Of a DNA stretch of 64,000 nucleotides, positions 17,167-25,977 are shown in pieces. Under the pieces are notes generated by a model. It did not search any database and was not told the origin of the DNA. It saw only the letters and a list, made by a program, of their open reading frames with translations. Location: the NCBI RefSeq assembly GCF_947648125.1, contig NZ_CANSMR010000025.1:44851-108850 (forward strand). Direction: 5' to 3'. The position numbers and the translations under genes were made by a program. Source of the stretch: an uncultured Bradyrhizobium sp. Its GTDB lineage: Bacteria > Pseudomonadota > Alphaproteobacteria > Rhizobiales > Xanthobacteraceae. Positions within the stretch are counted from its first letter, which is position 1, and every line of letters begins with the position of its first letter.

Positions 17167-18459
17167 CTACACCCCGAGCTTGTCCCTTACCCGCCCGGTC
17201 AGCACCGCCGTGGTGACGCCGACGCGCCAGAAGGCGTGCATCGGGATCGGCTTGATGCCCGTCACGGGCATGTCGATCTCGGCCTTGGCACCGCCGATCA
17301 GGCGGCGGGCGAGTTGCGCGCCCATCGCGGTCGAGAGCGCGACGCCGCGGCCGTTGCAGCCGAGCGAGATCAGCAAATTCTCCGCGGGCGCGTGGACATG
17401 CGGATAGTGATCGGCGGTGATGGCAAGGCGGCTGTTCCAGCCATGGGTCCAGCTGACGCCTTTGAGCTGCGGCCACAGCCGCTCGGCGTAGCGGATCAGA
17501 TAGGCGACGTCGGTCGGCTTGCTGATCCAGCGCATCGGGCCGCGGCCGCCCATCAGCAGCCGGTTGTGCTGGTCGATGCGGTAATAGACCGTGATGTGGC
17601 CGCTCTCGTAGAGCACCGGCCGGCCCGGCATGATGGCGCGCGCGACGGCATCGGACAGCGGCGCGGTCGCCGCGATCGACGAGAACACCGGCACGATGGT
17701 GCGGCGGAGCGCGGGCCAGAGATCATCGGTAAAGCCATTGGTTGCGAGCAGCACCTTGTCGGCATGCACGACCGCGCGCGGCGTCTCGATCCGCCAACGG
17801 TTGCCGTCACGGCGCAGAGACAGCGCCGGCGTCTCGCCATGGACGGCGGCGCCGGCGCCGATCGCGGCGCGCGCCAGGCCGCGCGCGTAACTCAGCGGAT
17901 GCAGGTCGCCGCCGCGCGCATCCAGCATCGCGCAGAGGTAACGGTCGCTGCCGGTCATCTCGCGCATCTCCGCGGCGTTGAGCAGCTTGACCGGCATACC
18001 GCGCCGGATGCATTGCTTCGCCGTGGTCTCGATCGCGGTCGCGCTGGCCTCATTGTAGGCGGCGCGCAGCGTGCCGTTCTGCCGCGCCTCGCAGGGAATC
18101 TGGTAGCGGCGGATCAGATCGTGCGTGAAGTTGGTGGTGCCGTAGGAGAATTCGATCATGCGGCGACCGAGATCGGCGCCGAAATCCTGCTCGATTTGAT
18201 CCGGGTCGTGCTTCAGCCCGGGATTGGTCTGGCCGCCATTGTTGCCGGAGGCGCCCCAGCCCGGCTCCTGCGCCTCCAGCACGGTCGCAAGCACGCCCTG
18301 CTCGGCGAGATGCAGCGCGGTCGAAAGGCCGGTGAAGCCACCGCCGATGATCGCGACCGGCACGCTCTTGTCTGACGTCAGCGGCGGTGTCGGCGTCGCG
18401 TCCACCGCGGTGTCGGCGTAAAGACTCGGTGGCAGCGGCAGGCGGGTAGAAGAGGTCAT
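17167..18459 (-). CDS. FAD-dependent amine oxidase (gamma-glutamylputrescine oxidase-like)
   Basis: A 430-aa DAO-family flavoprotein. GGGFTG near residues 39-44 binds FAD, and ASGNNGGQTNPGL is the flavin-linked segment seen in PuuB-type oxidases; the closing NLLISLGCNGRGVALS matches the family. It would oxidise an amine or gamma-glutamylated polyamine to an aldehyde. The ATG at 18459 is used; the open frame runs 73 codons upstream but that part is palindromic-repeat DNA. Downstream of an amino-acid/polyamine ABC transporter, this suggests uptake plus oxidation of the same amine. Confidence 0.85.
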   Translation of the reverse strand: MTSSTRLPLPPSLYADTAVDATPTPPLTSDKSVPVAIIGGGFTGLSTALHLAEQGVLATVLEAQEPGWGASGNNGGQTNPGLKHDPDQIEQDFGADLGRRMIEFSYGTTNFTHDLIRRYQIPCEARQNGTLRAAYNEASATAIETTAKQCIRRGMPVKLLNAAEMREMTGSDRYLCAMLDARGGDLHPLSYARGLARAAIGAGAAVHGETPALSLRRDGNRWRIETPRAVVHADKVLLATNGFTDDLWPALRRTIVPVFSSIAATAPLSDAVARAIMPGRPVLYESGHITVYYRIDQHNRLLMGGRGPMRWISKPTDVAYLIRYAERLWPQLKGVSWTHGWNSRLAITADHYPHVHAPAENLLISLGCNGRGVALSTAMGAQLARRLIGGAKAEIDMPVTGIKPIPMHAFWRVGVTTAVLTGRVRDKLGV

Positions 18460-18518
18460 TGAAGGATACCGAACCAGAAAGGGTGTTGTACCGAACGGTG
18501 CGTCCGCGGATTCACTCA

Positions 18519-18644
18519 CCTCTCCCGCTTGCGGGGGAGGTCGGATTGCATCGGAGATGCAATCCGGGTGGGGGCTCTCTCCACTCGAAGGCTCTGACTC
18601 GTGGCGAGACCCCCACCCCAACCCTCCCCCGCAAGCGGGAGAGG
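18519..18644. repeat. Palindromic repeat, family C, copy 1
   Basis: Perfect 22-bp outer arms at 18519-18540 and 18623-18644, an inner hairpin GGATTGCATC-GGA-GATGCAATCC and further paired G/C tracts. The element lies just upstream of the amine oxidase gene, between it and the transporter ATPase gene. Confidence 0.88.
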
Positions 18645-18690
18645 GAGCGCACTTCCGACGAGGCGACAGTATGAGCAAACGTCATCGTCA

Positions 18691-19422
18691 TCACAGCGGG
18701 TGCAGCACGCGGCGCAGGAAATCCTGGGTGCGCGGGTGCTGCGGTTGGTTGAGGACGGATTTGGCGGCGCCCTGCTCAACGATGACGCCGCCGTCGATGA
18801 ACAGCACGCGGTCGGCGACGTCGCGGGCAAAGCCCATCTCGTGGGTGACGACGACCATGGTCATGCCGTCATCGGCGAGCTTGCGCATCACCGAGAGTAC
18901 CTCGCCGACCAGTTCGGGATCGAGCGCCGAGGTCGGCTCGTCGAACAGGATCGCCTTCGGCTGCATCGCCAGCGCCCGCGCGATCGCGACGCGCTGCTGC
19001 TGGCCGCCGGAGAGCTTTGGCGGATGCACCTCGGCCTTGTCGGCAAGGCCGACCTGCGCGAGCAGCGCGCGGCCGCGGGCAATCGCCTGCTCGCGCGGCT
19101 CCTTCTTCACATAGAGCGGCCCCTCGATGACGTTCTCCAGCGCGGTGCGATGCGGAAACAGGTTGAAGCGCTGGAACACCATCGAGACCTGGGTGCGGAT
19201 CGCGACGATCGAGCGATTGCCCTGATCGACGCGCGCGCCCTCGACGCTGATCTCGCCGCGATCGTAGCTCTCGAGCCCGTTGATGCAGCGCAGGATGGTC
19301 GACTTGCCGGAGCCGGATGGGCCGATGATGCAGACCACCTCGCTCTTGGCGACCGACGCCGTGATGCCCTTCAGCACCTCGACCTTGCCAAAACTCTTGT
19401 GGACGTCGTTGAGCTCGATCAT
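18691..19422 (-). CDS. Polar amino-acid ABC transporter, ATP-binding protein
   Basis: A 243-aa ATPase of the GlnQ/HisP type. Walker A is GPSGSGKST at 34-42, the Q-loop is [10 protein letters not shown], the signature is LSGGQQQR, Walker B is [11 protein letters not shown] and the switch His is in [15 protein letters not shown]. The ATG at 19422 overlaps the permease stop by 4 nt, so the two are coupled. It forms a complete importer with the next two genes. Confidence 0.95.
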   Translation of the reverse strand: MIELNDVHKSFGKVEVLKGITASVAKSEVVCIIGPSGSGKSTILRCINGLESYDRGEISVEGARVDQGNRSIVAIRTQVSMVFQRFNLFPHRTALENVIEGPLYVKKEPREQAIARGRALLAQVGLADKAEVHPPKLSGGQQQRVAIARALAMQPKAILFDEPTSALDPELVGEVLSVMRKLADDGMTMVVVTHEMGFARDVADRVLFIDGGVIVEQGAAKSVLNQPQHPRTQDFLRRVLHPL

Positions 19423-20072
19423 TTGCGGTTCGCCTTGTTCTCGAAGTGCCGAACCAGCAGGATGAGCGGGATGCTCATGGTGAGGTACATCAGCGCCACC
19501 AGCGTGAACACGCTGGTGTTCTTGAAGGTCGACGAGGCGATCAGCTTGCCTTGCAATGCAAGCTCGGCGACCGTGATGGTCGAGGCCTGCGAGGAATCCT
19601 TCAGCATCATGATCATGATGTTGCCGTAGGGCGGCAGGATGATCCTGACCGCCTGCGGCAGCACCACGCGGCGCATGGTGAGCCACCAGCCCATCCCGAT
19701 GGTCTGCGCCGCCTCGATCTGCCCCTTGTCGATCGCCTCGATGCCGGCACGGAAATTTTCCGCCTGATAGGCCGAGTACGCGATGCCGAGCCCGATAATC
19801 GCGGCCTGCAGCGCCGACAGCGCAATGCCGAAATCGGGCATCACGAAATAGATGTAGAACAGCAGCACGATGATCGGGATGCCGCGGATCACATTGATCA
19901 GCGCAGCGCTGAGTCCGGTGAGGATGCGAACTCCGGACACCCGCATCAAGGCCCACACCAGCCCGAGCACGGTCGAGAGCAAGAGCGAGCCGATCGTGAC
20001 GACGATGGTCAGCCAGACCCCCTGCAACAGGATCGGCACGAACTCGACGGCGTCATGGAAGAATTTTTGCAT
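19419..20072 (-). CDS. Polar amino-acid ABC transporter, permease
   Basis: A 217-aa HisM/GlnP-type permease with about five membrane helices. The EAA loop reads [22 protein letters not shown], and the end of the region [14 protein letters not shown] is typical of the family. Only one permease gene is present, so it must work as a homodimer, as GlnP does. Confidence 0.94.
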   Translation of the reverse strand: MQKFFHDAVEFVPILLQGVWLTIVVTIGSLLLSTVLGLVWALMRVSGVRILTGLSAALINVIRGIPIIVLLFYIYFVMPDFGIALSALQAAIIGLGIAYSAYQAENFRAGIEAIDKGQIEAAQTIGMGWWLTMRRVVLPQAVRIILPPYGNIMIMMLKDSSQASTITVAELALQGKLIASSTFKNTSVFTLVALMYLTMSIPLILLVRHFENKANRK

Positions 20073-20090
20073 CGGCTTACATCACGCAAC

Positions 20091-20177
20091 CGTCATTGCG
20101 AGGAGCGCAAGCGACGAAGCAATCCATCTCTCCGCGTATGCCGACCAATGGATTGCTTCGCTTCGCTCGCAATGACG
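20091..20177. repeat. Dispersed palindromic repeat, family A, copy 2
   Basis: An 87-bp copy of the family A palindrome located inside the ABC operon, between the binding-protein gene and the permease gene. A stable hairpin at this point would protect the upstream binding-protein message, as REP elements do between malE and malF. Confidence 0.9.
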
Positions 20178-20223
20178 AGGAAAGTGCCACGCCCCTCATG
20201 CAAATCCCATAAGAGCGCACGCG

Positions 20224-20991
20224 TCACGACGCGCTGGCCTTTTGGCCCCATTTTTCCAGGATCTTGGCGATCGTGCCGTTGGCCTTCAGCTTCGCCAGCG
20301 AGGCGTTGATCTTTGCCAGCAGCTCGGTGTCGCTCTTGCGGATGCCGATCGCGACCGTGCCGACGGTGACGGGCTTGTAGCCGTCGACCAGACGCACGTC
20401 GGCGAAATTGCCCTGCTGCAGATTGTAGGCGAGGATCGGATAATCGGCGAAGCCGGCCTTGAGGCGGCCGGCATTCACGTCGCGCAGGATGTCGGGAATG
20501 GTGTCGTAGACCTTGACCTCGCTGAACAGCCCGGTCTTCTTCAGCGCATCGACGAACGCGGTGCCGACCTGGGCGCCGACCACGGTGCCCTTCAGGTCCT
20601 CCTGCGAGGTGTAAGCCTTGGTGTCGGCCTTCGGCACCACGAGGCCTTCGCCATAGGTGTAGACCGGCTCCGAGAAGTCGATCACCTCCTTGCGCGCGGC
20701 GGTGGCGAACATCGCGGCCGCGATGATGTCGATTTTGTTTGCGGTCAGCGAGGGGATCAGCGCCGAGAACTGCATCGGCTCGATCTGCACGGAGAAGCCG
20801 GCGTCCTTGCCGATCTCGGTGGCGAGATCGACCATGATGCCCTGGATCGAATTGGTCTTGGTGTCGAGGAAGGTGAAGGGGATGCCGGTCGGCGTCGAGC
20901 CGACCTTGAGCACCTGCTGCGCCCCTGACGGCGCGCTCACGGCAAGGGCAAGCGCCGCGACCGCGGCCTGGACGAGACGCTGAAACGACAT
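20224..20991 (-). CDS. Polar amino-acid / amine ABC transporter, periplasmic binding protein
   Basis: A 255-aa family 3 solute-binding protein with a signal peptide (cleavage near APSGAQQ, residue 24). It has LKVGSTPTGIPFTFLDTKT and the SBP_bac_3 signature MVDLATEIGKDAGFSVQIEPM. It is the first gene of the minus-strand transport operon and divergent from an XRE-cupin regulator. The ligand is unknown; the adjacent amine oxidase suggests an amino acid or amine. Confidence 0.93.
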   Translation of the reverse strand: MSFQRLVQAAVAALALAVSAPSGAQQVLKVGSTPTGIPFTFLDTKTNSIQGIMVDLATEIGKDAGFSVQIEPMQFSALIPSLTANKIDIIAAAMFATAARKEVIDFSEPVYTYGEGLVVPKADTKAYTSQEDLKGTVVGAQVGTAFVDALKKTGLFSEVKVYDTIPDILRDVNAGRLKAGFADYPILAYNLQQGNFADVRLVDGYKPVTVGTVAIGIRKSDTELLAKINASLAKLKANGTIAKILEKWGQKASAS

Positions 20992-21073
20992 CGCAAACCT
21001 CCCAAACTGGCGCCGGTGCCATCTCGCCCGCTGTGTCAGCGCTTTTGGTTGCGGGCGACGCCGTTCCGGCCTA

Positions 21074-21139
21074 TTTTCACCAATATGAAATTGTGGTCAC
21101 GAAACCGCAGCCAATGCAAGCGGTTTTCATGCACATGAA
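21074..21139. promoter_or_regulatory. Two operator-like sites, TTTTCA-N5-ATGAA
   Basis: The divergent promoter contains TTTTCACCAATATGAAA (21074-21090) and TTTTCATGCACATGAA (21124-21139). Both fit TTTTCA-N5-ATGAA and start 50 bp apart, close to five helical turns. The second is a perfect TTCATG-CA-CATGAA palindrome. They are good candidate sites for the XRE-cupin regulator encoded just downstream. Confidence 0.65.
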
Positions 21140-21153
21140 GGAAGCGGACTGAC

Positions 21154-21819
21154 GTGAGCGGCGGCAAGAGAATGCGCAAAGGTGCGGCAGCGCGGCCCGT
21201 GACGCCACGCCGCGCCGCCAAAAAGCCGGTCAGGAAACCGGCCGAACCGGCGATGGATCTCGCGGTCGGACGCCGCATCCGCGACCTGCGCCGGGCCAAG
21301 CAGATGTCGCTGGAGACCGTTGCCGCGCGTACCGACCTGTCGATCGGCTTCATCAGCCAGATCGAGCGCGGCCTGTCGTCGCCCTCGCTGCGTGTGCTGG
21401 CGACGCTGGCCGACGTGCTCGGCGTCGGCATCGCCGCGCTGTTCGGCGCGCCGCCCAGGGACGACAGCGCCGGCGGCGTCGTGACCCGCGAGGTGCAGCG
21501 CGCCGAGCTGAAACTGTGGCGCACCGGCATTTCAAAGCAGCTGCTGAGCCCCGCCGGCAGCGAGAGCCGGCTCAACCTGTTCCTGGTGCATCTCGAACCC
21601 GGCGGCAACACCGGCGACGAGTTCTATACCCATGACGGCGAAGAGGCCGGCCTCGTGCTATCAGGCGAGATGATCCTGACAGTCGACACCGAGACCTGGA
21701 CGCTGAAACAAGGCGACAGCTTCCGCTTCGCCAGCCGCAGGCCGCATCGGTTTTCCAATCCAGCACGCGATGCCAACGCGGTAGTGCTGTGGGTGAATTG
21801 CGTGACGGCGGCGGGGTGA
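21154..21819 (+). CDS. XRE-family regulator with cupin sensor domain (PuuR-like)
   Basis: A 221-aa protein: a basic N-terminal tail (residues 1-35), an XRE HTH (about 38-92, with LETVAARTDLSIGFISQIERG) and a C-terminal cupin_2 domain (about 140-215). The architecture is that of PuuR, which represses putrescine use. The GTG start at 21154 leaves a 14-nt gap to the second operator-like site. It likely controls the divergent ABC transporter and oxidase genes and itself. Confidence 0.88.
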   Translation: MSGGKRMRKGAAARPVTPRRAAKKPVRKPAEPAMDLAVGRRIRDLRRAKQMSLETVAARTDLSIGFISQIERGLSSPSLRVLATLADVLGVGIAALFGAPPRDDSAGGVVTREVQRAELKLWRTGISKQLLSPAGSESRLNLFLVHLEPGGNTGDEFYTHDGEEAGLVLSGEMILTVDTETWTLKQGDSFRFASRRPHRFSNPARDANAVVLWVNCVTAAG

Positions 21820-21830
21820 GGCCCCGCTGC

Positions 21831-22002
21831 CACCCTCCCCTGGAGGGGGAGGGTCGGATCGCGTTGAGCGCAGCGAAATGCGAGCCGGGGTGGGGTGATC
21901 TCTCCCCACGGGCAGCACACGCGTGGAGGGACCGTCACCCCACCCCGCTAAGCATCTTGCTTCGCGCGATGCTTATCGACCCTCCCCCTCCAGGGGAGGG
22001 TG
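21831..22002. repeat. Palindromic repeat, family C, copy 2
   Basis: Perfect 26-bp outer arms at 21831-21856 and 21977-22002 (left arm begins CACCCTCCCCTGG) with inner paired segments. It is built like the element at 18519 but with diverged arms. It fills the gap between the convergent regulator and aldehyde oxidase genes, where it could act as a bidirectional terminator. Confidence 0.85.
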
Positions 22003-22008
22003 AAGCAC

Positions 22009-24279
22009 CTATCCCGCCAACCCCATCACGATCTCCTCGATCTTGATCGGGAAATTCCGCACGCGGATGCCGGTGGCGTGGAAGACGGCGTTGGCGACTG
22101 CGCCGGCGCTGCCGGTGATGCCGATCTCGCCGACGCCCTTGATGCCGAGCGCATTCACATGCGGATCGTGCTCGTCGACCGTGATGACATCCATCGGCGG
22201 CACGTCGGCATTCACGGGCACATGGTATTCGGCGAGGTTCGCATTCAAGATGCGGCCCGAACGATGGTCCATCACCGCCTCCTCGTGCAGCGCGAACGAG
22301 AGGCCCCAGATCATGCCGCCGTAGAGCTGGCTCTGCACCATCAACGGATTGATGATGCGCCCCGCAGCGAACGCGCCGACCAGCCGCGTGGCGCGGATCT
22401 GGCCGAGCTCCGGATCGACCTTGACCTCGGCAAACACAGCGCCATGCGCGTGCATCGCATATTGCGACTGCGCCGCCGCATCGGCTGCGCCGCTGCCGGT
22501 GGCGTCGACCTCTGCGAGGCCGGCGCGCGCCAGAATGTCGGCGTAGCTTTCGCTGCGCGCATCATCGTCGCGGCGATGCAGCCGTCCGCCCCGCGCCACG
22601 ACGCCGGCATTGCCGGCGCCGAACAACGGCGAACGCTGGTCCGAGGTCGCGAGCTCGGCGAGCCTCGCGATCACGGCTGCACCGGCGTTGTGGATCGCGG
22701 CGCCGACGGTTGCGGTGTGCCCCGAACCACCGGCAATGCCGGCATCGGGCAGATCGGAGCTGCCGGAGCGGAACGTCAGCTGATCGAAATCCAGACCGAG
22801 CGAGTCGGCCGAGATCTGCGCAAGCGCGGTCCAGGCGCCCTGCCCCATGTCGTGCGCGCCGGTCTCCATCACACCCTTGCCGTCGGCGCGGATCACCGCG
22901 CGCGCATTGCCCTGGAACATGATCGCCGGGAAAGTCGCGGTGCCGACGCCCCAGCCGACCAGAAAGCCGTTCTCGTCGCGCATCTGCTTCGGCTGCAGCG
23001 GGCGACCCGCCCAGCCGAAGCGTTCGGCGGCCCTTGCGTAGCACTGGCGCAGCGCCTTGGAGGAAAACGGCTTGCCGGTGGTCGGCTCGACCTCGGCGTA
23101 GTTCTTCAGCCGAAACTCCAAGGGATCGATGCCGCAGGCGAACGCCGCCTCGTCGATCGCGCTTTCCAGCACGATCGATCCGGTGGCCTCACCCGGCGCG
23201 CGCATGAACAGCGGCGTGCCGGTGTCGACGCGCACCGCTTCATGCGCGGTGCGGATCGCGGGGCTGGCATACAGCGTGTGCGAGGCGTCGGCCGCAGGCT
23301 CGTAGAAATCGTCGAAGCTCGACGTCGTGATCCGCGCCTCGTGATTGATCGCGGTCAGCGCGCCTGCCTCGTCGGTTCCGATCCGGATGCGCTGGCGGGT
23401 CGGGGGACGATGGCCGACCGGGCCATACATCTGGCTCCTGCGCAGCACGAGCTTGACCGGACGGCCGATCATTTTAGCGGCCATGATGCCGAGCACCTGC
23501 GGTCCGGAGATCAGCCCCTTGGAGCCGAAGCCGCCGCCGAGGAATGGGCTGTTGATGTGGATATTCGCCGGCGGGATGCCGAACAGGCCCGCGATCCGCA
23601 TCTGTGCGAACCCCATGCCCTGGCTCGGCGTGTCGATGAACAGGCGGTCGCCGTCCCACACCGCGACGATCGCATGCGGCTCCATCGCGTTGTGATACTG
23701 CGCCGGCGTCTCGTAGGTCGAATCGGTCAGCTTCGCGGCCGCGGCCATGCCGGCATCGATATCGCCGTGGCGGACTTCGGCGGGATTGCCGATGCCGACC
23801 ACCGGCGGCGCGTAGGCCTCGCCGGCGTCGAGGCCGACGCGCGCGATCTCGACCTTATAGCGTGGCGACAGCAGCGCTGCGCCTTCGGTCGCGGCTTCCA
23901 GCGTCTCCGCGATCACGACCGCGATCGCCTGGTTGGCGTAGCGCACCTCGTCGCTCTGCAACAGCTCCATGCGGAAGGCGAATGGGTTGCCCTTGGCGTC
24001 GGGGTCTTCGGCAAGCTCAGGCTTGTGCGCCGGCGTCATTACGTCGATGACGCCGGGATGGCGCTTGGCGGCGGCAACGTCGAGCGCGGTGACGCGGCCA
24101 CGCGCGATGCAGCTCGTCGCGATCACGGCATAGACCATGCCGGGCGGATGATTGTCGGCAGCATAGCGGGCCTTGCCGGTGACCTTCAGCACGCCGTCGG
24201 TGCGGGTCATCGGCTGGCCGATGTTCGAGCCATGCCTGATATGGGCGGGGTCGCGGGTCAGACTGAGTTCAACCGTCAT
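22009..24279 (-). CDS. paoC: Aldehyde oxidase, molybdenum-cofactor subunit (PaoC-like)
   Basis: The 756-aa large subunit of a xanthine-oxidase-family enzyme. It starts near the family pattern IGQPMTRTDGVLKVTGKARYAAD, has the cofactor-binding NSPFLGGGFGSKG and GQGAWTALAQISAD segments, and the catalytic Glu is in GVGEIGITGSAGAVANAV near the C-terminus. It would oxidise aromatic or aliphatic aldehydes to acids. It is third in a 2Fe-2S / FAD / Mo operon, 3 nt after the FAD subunit. The opposite strand is also open over most of its length, an effect of GC-rich codon bias. Confidence 0.9.
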   Translation of the reverse strand: MTVELSLTRDPAHIRHGSNIGQPMTRTDGVLKVTGKARYAADNHPPGMVYAVIATSCIARGRVTALDVAAAKRHPGVIDVMTPAHKPELAEDPDAKGNPFAFRMELLQSDEVRYANQAIAVVIAETLEAATEGAALLSPRYKVEIARVGLDAGEAYAPPVVGIGNPAEVRHGDIDAGMAAAAKLTDSTYETPAQYHNAMEPHAIVAVWDGDRLFIDTPSQGMGFAQMRIAGLFGIPPANIHINSPFLGGGFGSKGLISGPQVLGIMAAKMIGRPVKLVLRRSQMYGPVGHRPPTRQRIRIGTDEAGALTAINHEARITTSSFDDFYEPAADASHTLYASPAIRTAHEAVRVDTGTPLFMRAPGEATGSIVLESAIDEAAFACGIDPLEFRLKNYAEVEPTTGKPFSSKALRQCYARAAERFGWAGRPLQPKQMRDENGFLVGWGVGTATFPAIMFQGNARAVIRADGKGVMETGAHDMGQGAWTALAQISADSLGLDFDQLTFRSGSSDLPDAGIAGGSGHTATVGAAIHNAGAAVIARLAELATSDQRSPLFGAGNAGVVARGGRLHRRDDDARSESYADILARAGLAEVDATGSGAADAAAQSQYAMHAHGAVFAEVKVDPELGQIRATRLVGAFAAGRIINPLMVQSQLYGGMIWGLSFALHEEAVMDHRSGRILNANLAEYHVPVNADVPPMDVITVDEHDPHVNALGIKGVGEIGITGSAGAVANAVFHATGIRVRNFPIKIEEIVMGLAG

Positions 24280-24282
24280 GCG

Positions 24283-25329
24283 TTACGCTCCTGCAACGGA
24301 CGAGAAGGGAGAGCCGGGCAGCGCGGGAGTGCGATCCGGCGTGCCTGCGGCGGCAAGGGTGAGCGCGCGCACGACGATGCGTTGCGCGAGCTCGATCTTG
24401 AAAGCGTTGTCGCCGGACGGCCTTGCGCCGGCGAGCGCGGCGCGCGCCGCCTCGCGATAGACCGCCGCATCCGGCGAGGCGCCTGCGAGCACCTGCTCGG
24501 CCTCGCGCGCCCGCCACGGCTTTGCCGCGACGCCGCCGAGCGCAAGCCGTGCCGCACGGATCTTGCCGTCCGCGATGCGCAAGGACGCTGCGGCCGAGAC
24601 CACGGCGAAGGCATAGGACGTGCGTTCGCGCACCTTGATGTAGCGGGCATGGCTGGCGAACCCCCGCGCCTCGGCCGGCAGCCGCAGCGCGACGATCAAA
24701 TCGCCCCGCTCCAGCGCGGTCTCGCGCTCCGGCGTCTCACCGGGCAAACGATGCAACGCCTCGAGCGGCAGCTCGCGCCGGCCGCCCTTGCCCTCGATCT
24801 CGACGACGGCGTCATGCGCGACCAGCGGCACGCAGAAATCCGACGGATGGGTCGCGATGCAGCCCTCGCTCCAGCCGAGCACCGCGTGCAGGCGGTTCTC
24901 GCCCTTTAGCGCGTCGCAGCCGGCGCCCGGCCAGCGCCGGTTGCAGGCGCTGCCGGCGTCGTAGAAATAGGCGCAGCGCGTCCGCTGCATCAGATTGCCG
25001 CCGACGGTCGCAGCATTGCGCAGCTGCGCGGAAGCGCCCGACAGCAACGCCTCGGCGACCGCGGGATAGCTGCGCGCGAACTCCGCGTCATGCGCGAGAT
25101 CGGCGTTGCGCACCAGCGCGCCGATGCGCAGGCTACCGTCGGCGAGATGCTCGATGCGATCGAGCCCAGGCAGGCGCGTGACGTCGACGAGGCGGCTCGG
25201 CCGGCTCACGCCGCCCTTCATCAAATCGAGCAGATTGGTGCCGGACGCAAGATAGCTCGCACCCTTTTCGGACGCGGCCGCGATCGCATCCGCGACGCTG
25301 GCCGGCCTGACATAATCGAAATTCATCAT
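24283..25329 (-). CDS. paoB: Aldehyde oxidase, FAD subunit with extra iron-sulfur insertion (PaoB-like)
   Basis: The 348-aa FAD subunit. FAD-binding segments are ASGTNLLDLM and NAATVGGNLMQRTRC. The stretch from RTRCAYFYDAGSACNRR to GAGC contains the extra cysteines that hold a [4Fe-4S] cluster in E. coli PaoB and are absent from most xanthine dehydrogenases. This points to the PaoABC type specifically. The start codon overlaps the stop of the 2Fe-2S subunit (ATGATGA). Confidence 0.88.
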   Translation of the reverse strand: MMNFDYVRPASVADAIAAASEKGASYLASGTNLLDLMKGGVSRPSRLVDVTRLPGLDRIEHLADGSLRIGALVRNADLAHDAEFARSYPAVAEALLSGASAQLRNAATVGGNLMQRTRCAYFYDAGSACNRRWPGAGCDALKGENRLHAVLGWSEGCIATHPSDFCVPLVAHDAVVEIEGKGGRRELPLEALHRLPGETPERETALERGDLIVALRLPAEARGFASHARYIKVRERTSYAFAVVSAAASLRIADGKIRAARLALGGVAAKPWRAREAEQVLAGASPDAAVYREAARAALAGARPSGDNAFKIELAQRIVVRALTLAAAGTPDRTPALPGSPFSSVAGA

Positions 25330-25823
25330 GCGGAGCGCCTCTGCTTGCTGGCGGTCATGTTGGATTGTGCCTCGAGCACGGCTTCGGTGATTCCCTGATA
25401 GGCGCCGCAGCGACACAGATTGCCGCTCATGCATTCGCGTACCCGCTCCGGATCGTCGCCGGCCTGCCCTTCCTGGATCAGGCCGATGCCGCTCATGATC
25501 TGGCCCGGGGTGCAGAAGCCGCACTGGAAGCCGTCATGGGCGATGAAGGCGGCCTGCACCGGATGCAGCTCGCCGCCGCGCCCGACGCCTTCGATCGTGG
25601 TGATCTCGGCGCCGTCATGGCTGACGGCGAGCGCGAGGCAGGAATTGATGCGGCGGCCGTCGACCAGGATGGTGCAGGCGCCGCACTGGCCGCGGTCGCA
25701 TCCCTTCTTGGTTCCGGTGAGGTCGAGCCGCTCGCGCAACAGGTCGAGCAGGGTGACGCGGGGGTCGTCGAGGGCAATGTCGCGGCGGACACCGTTGATG
25801 GTGAGACTGATGGGGAGATTCAT
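25326..25823 (-). CDS. paoA: Aldehyde oxidase, 2Fe-2S subunit (PaoA-like, no Tat signal)
   Basis: The 165-aa iron-sulfur subunit. The plant-type cluster cysteines are in GCDRGQCGACTILVDGRRINSC-type spacing and the second cluster in CGFCTPG and CMSGNLCRCG. E. coli PaoA has a Tat signal that exports the complex; this one starts MNLPISLTINGV with no twin-arginine leader, even if the open frame is extended to 25892. The enzyme may therefore stay in the cytoplasm. Confidence 0.9.
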   Translation of the reverse strand: MNLPISLTINGVRRDIALDDPRVTLLDLLRERLDLTGTKKGCDRGQCGACTILVDGRRINSCLALAVSHDGAEITTIEGVGRGGELHPVQAAFIAHDGFQCGFCTPGQIMSGIGLIQEGQAGDDPERVRECMSGNLCRCGAYQGITEAVLEAQSNMTASKQRRSA

Positions 25824-25932
25824 GCAAGGCGCTCCGATCCGTGTATGGTCGGGTTGAATCGAGGCAACGCGAACCCGTGGCCGCCGATGCATGATCGGCG
25901 CGCCTTGTCAGGCCCGGTGCTGGTCGCCATAT

Positions 25933-25967
25933 ACGGAGGCATCCTCCGTTTACAAGGGAGGGTAAAC
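25933..25967. promoter_or_regulatory. Divergent promoter with TetR-type palindromes
   Basis: The palindrome ACGGAGG-CAT-CCTCCGT lies at 25933-25949 and GTTTAC-N8-GTAAAC at 25948-25967, just before the TetR gene (25978) and facing the aldehyde oxidase operon. The first has the size and symmetry of a TetR operator, and it probably lets the regulator control both directions. Confidence 0.6.
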
Positions 25968-25977
25968 AGAAAAAGGA

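Noticed and set aside
15413-22002. Dense palindromic repeats as a possible CRISPR array.
   Set aside because: Copies are kilobases apart, are palindromic over 85-170 bp, and have no spacers of regular length or cas genes.
22000-24909. A very long open frame opposite the aldehyde oxidase large subunit (about 970 codons).
   Set aside because: It is antisense to a gene with clear family motifs, its residues show His/Arg/Ala/Gly bias without domains, and such frames are expected in GC-rich DNA.
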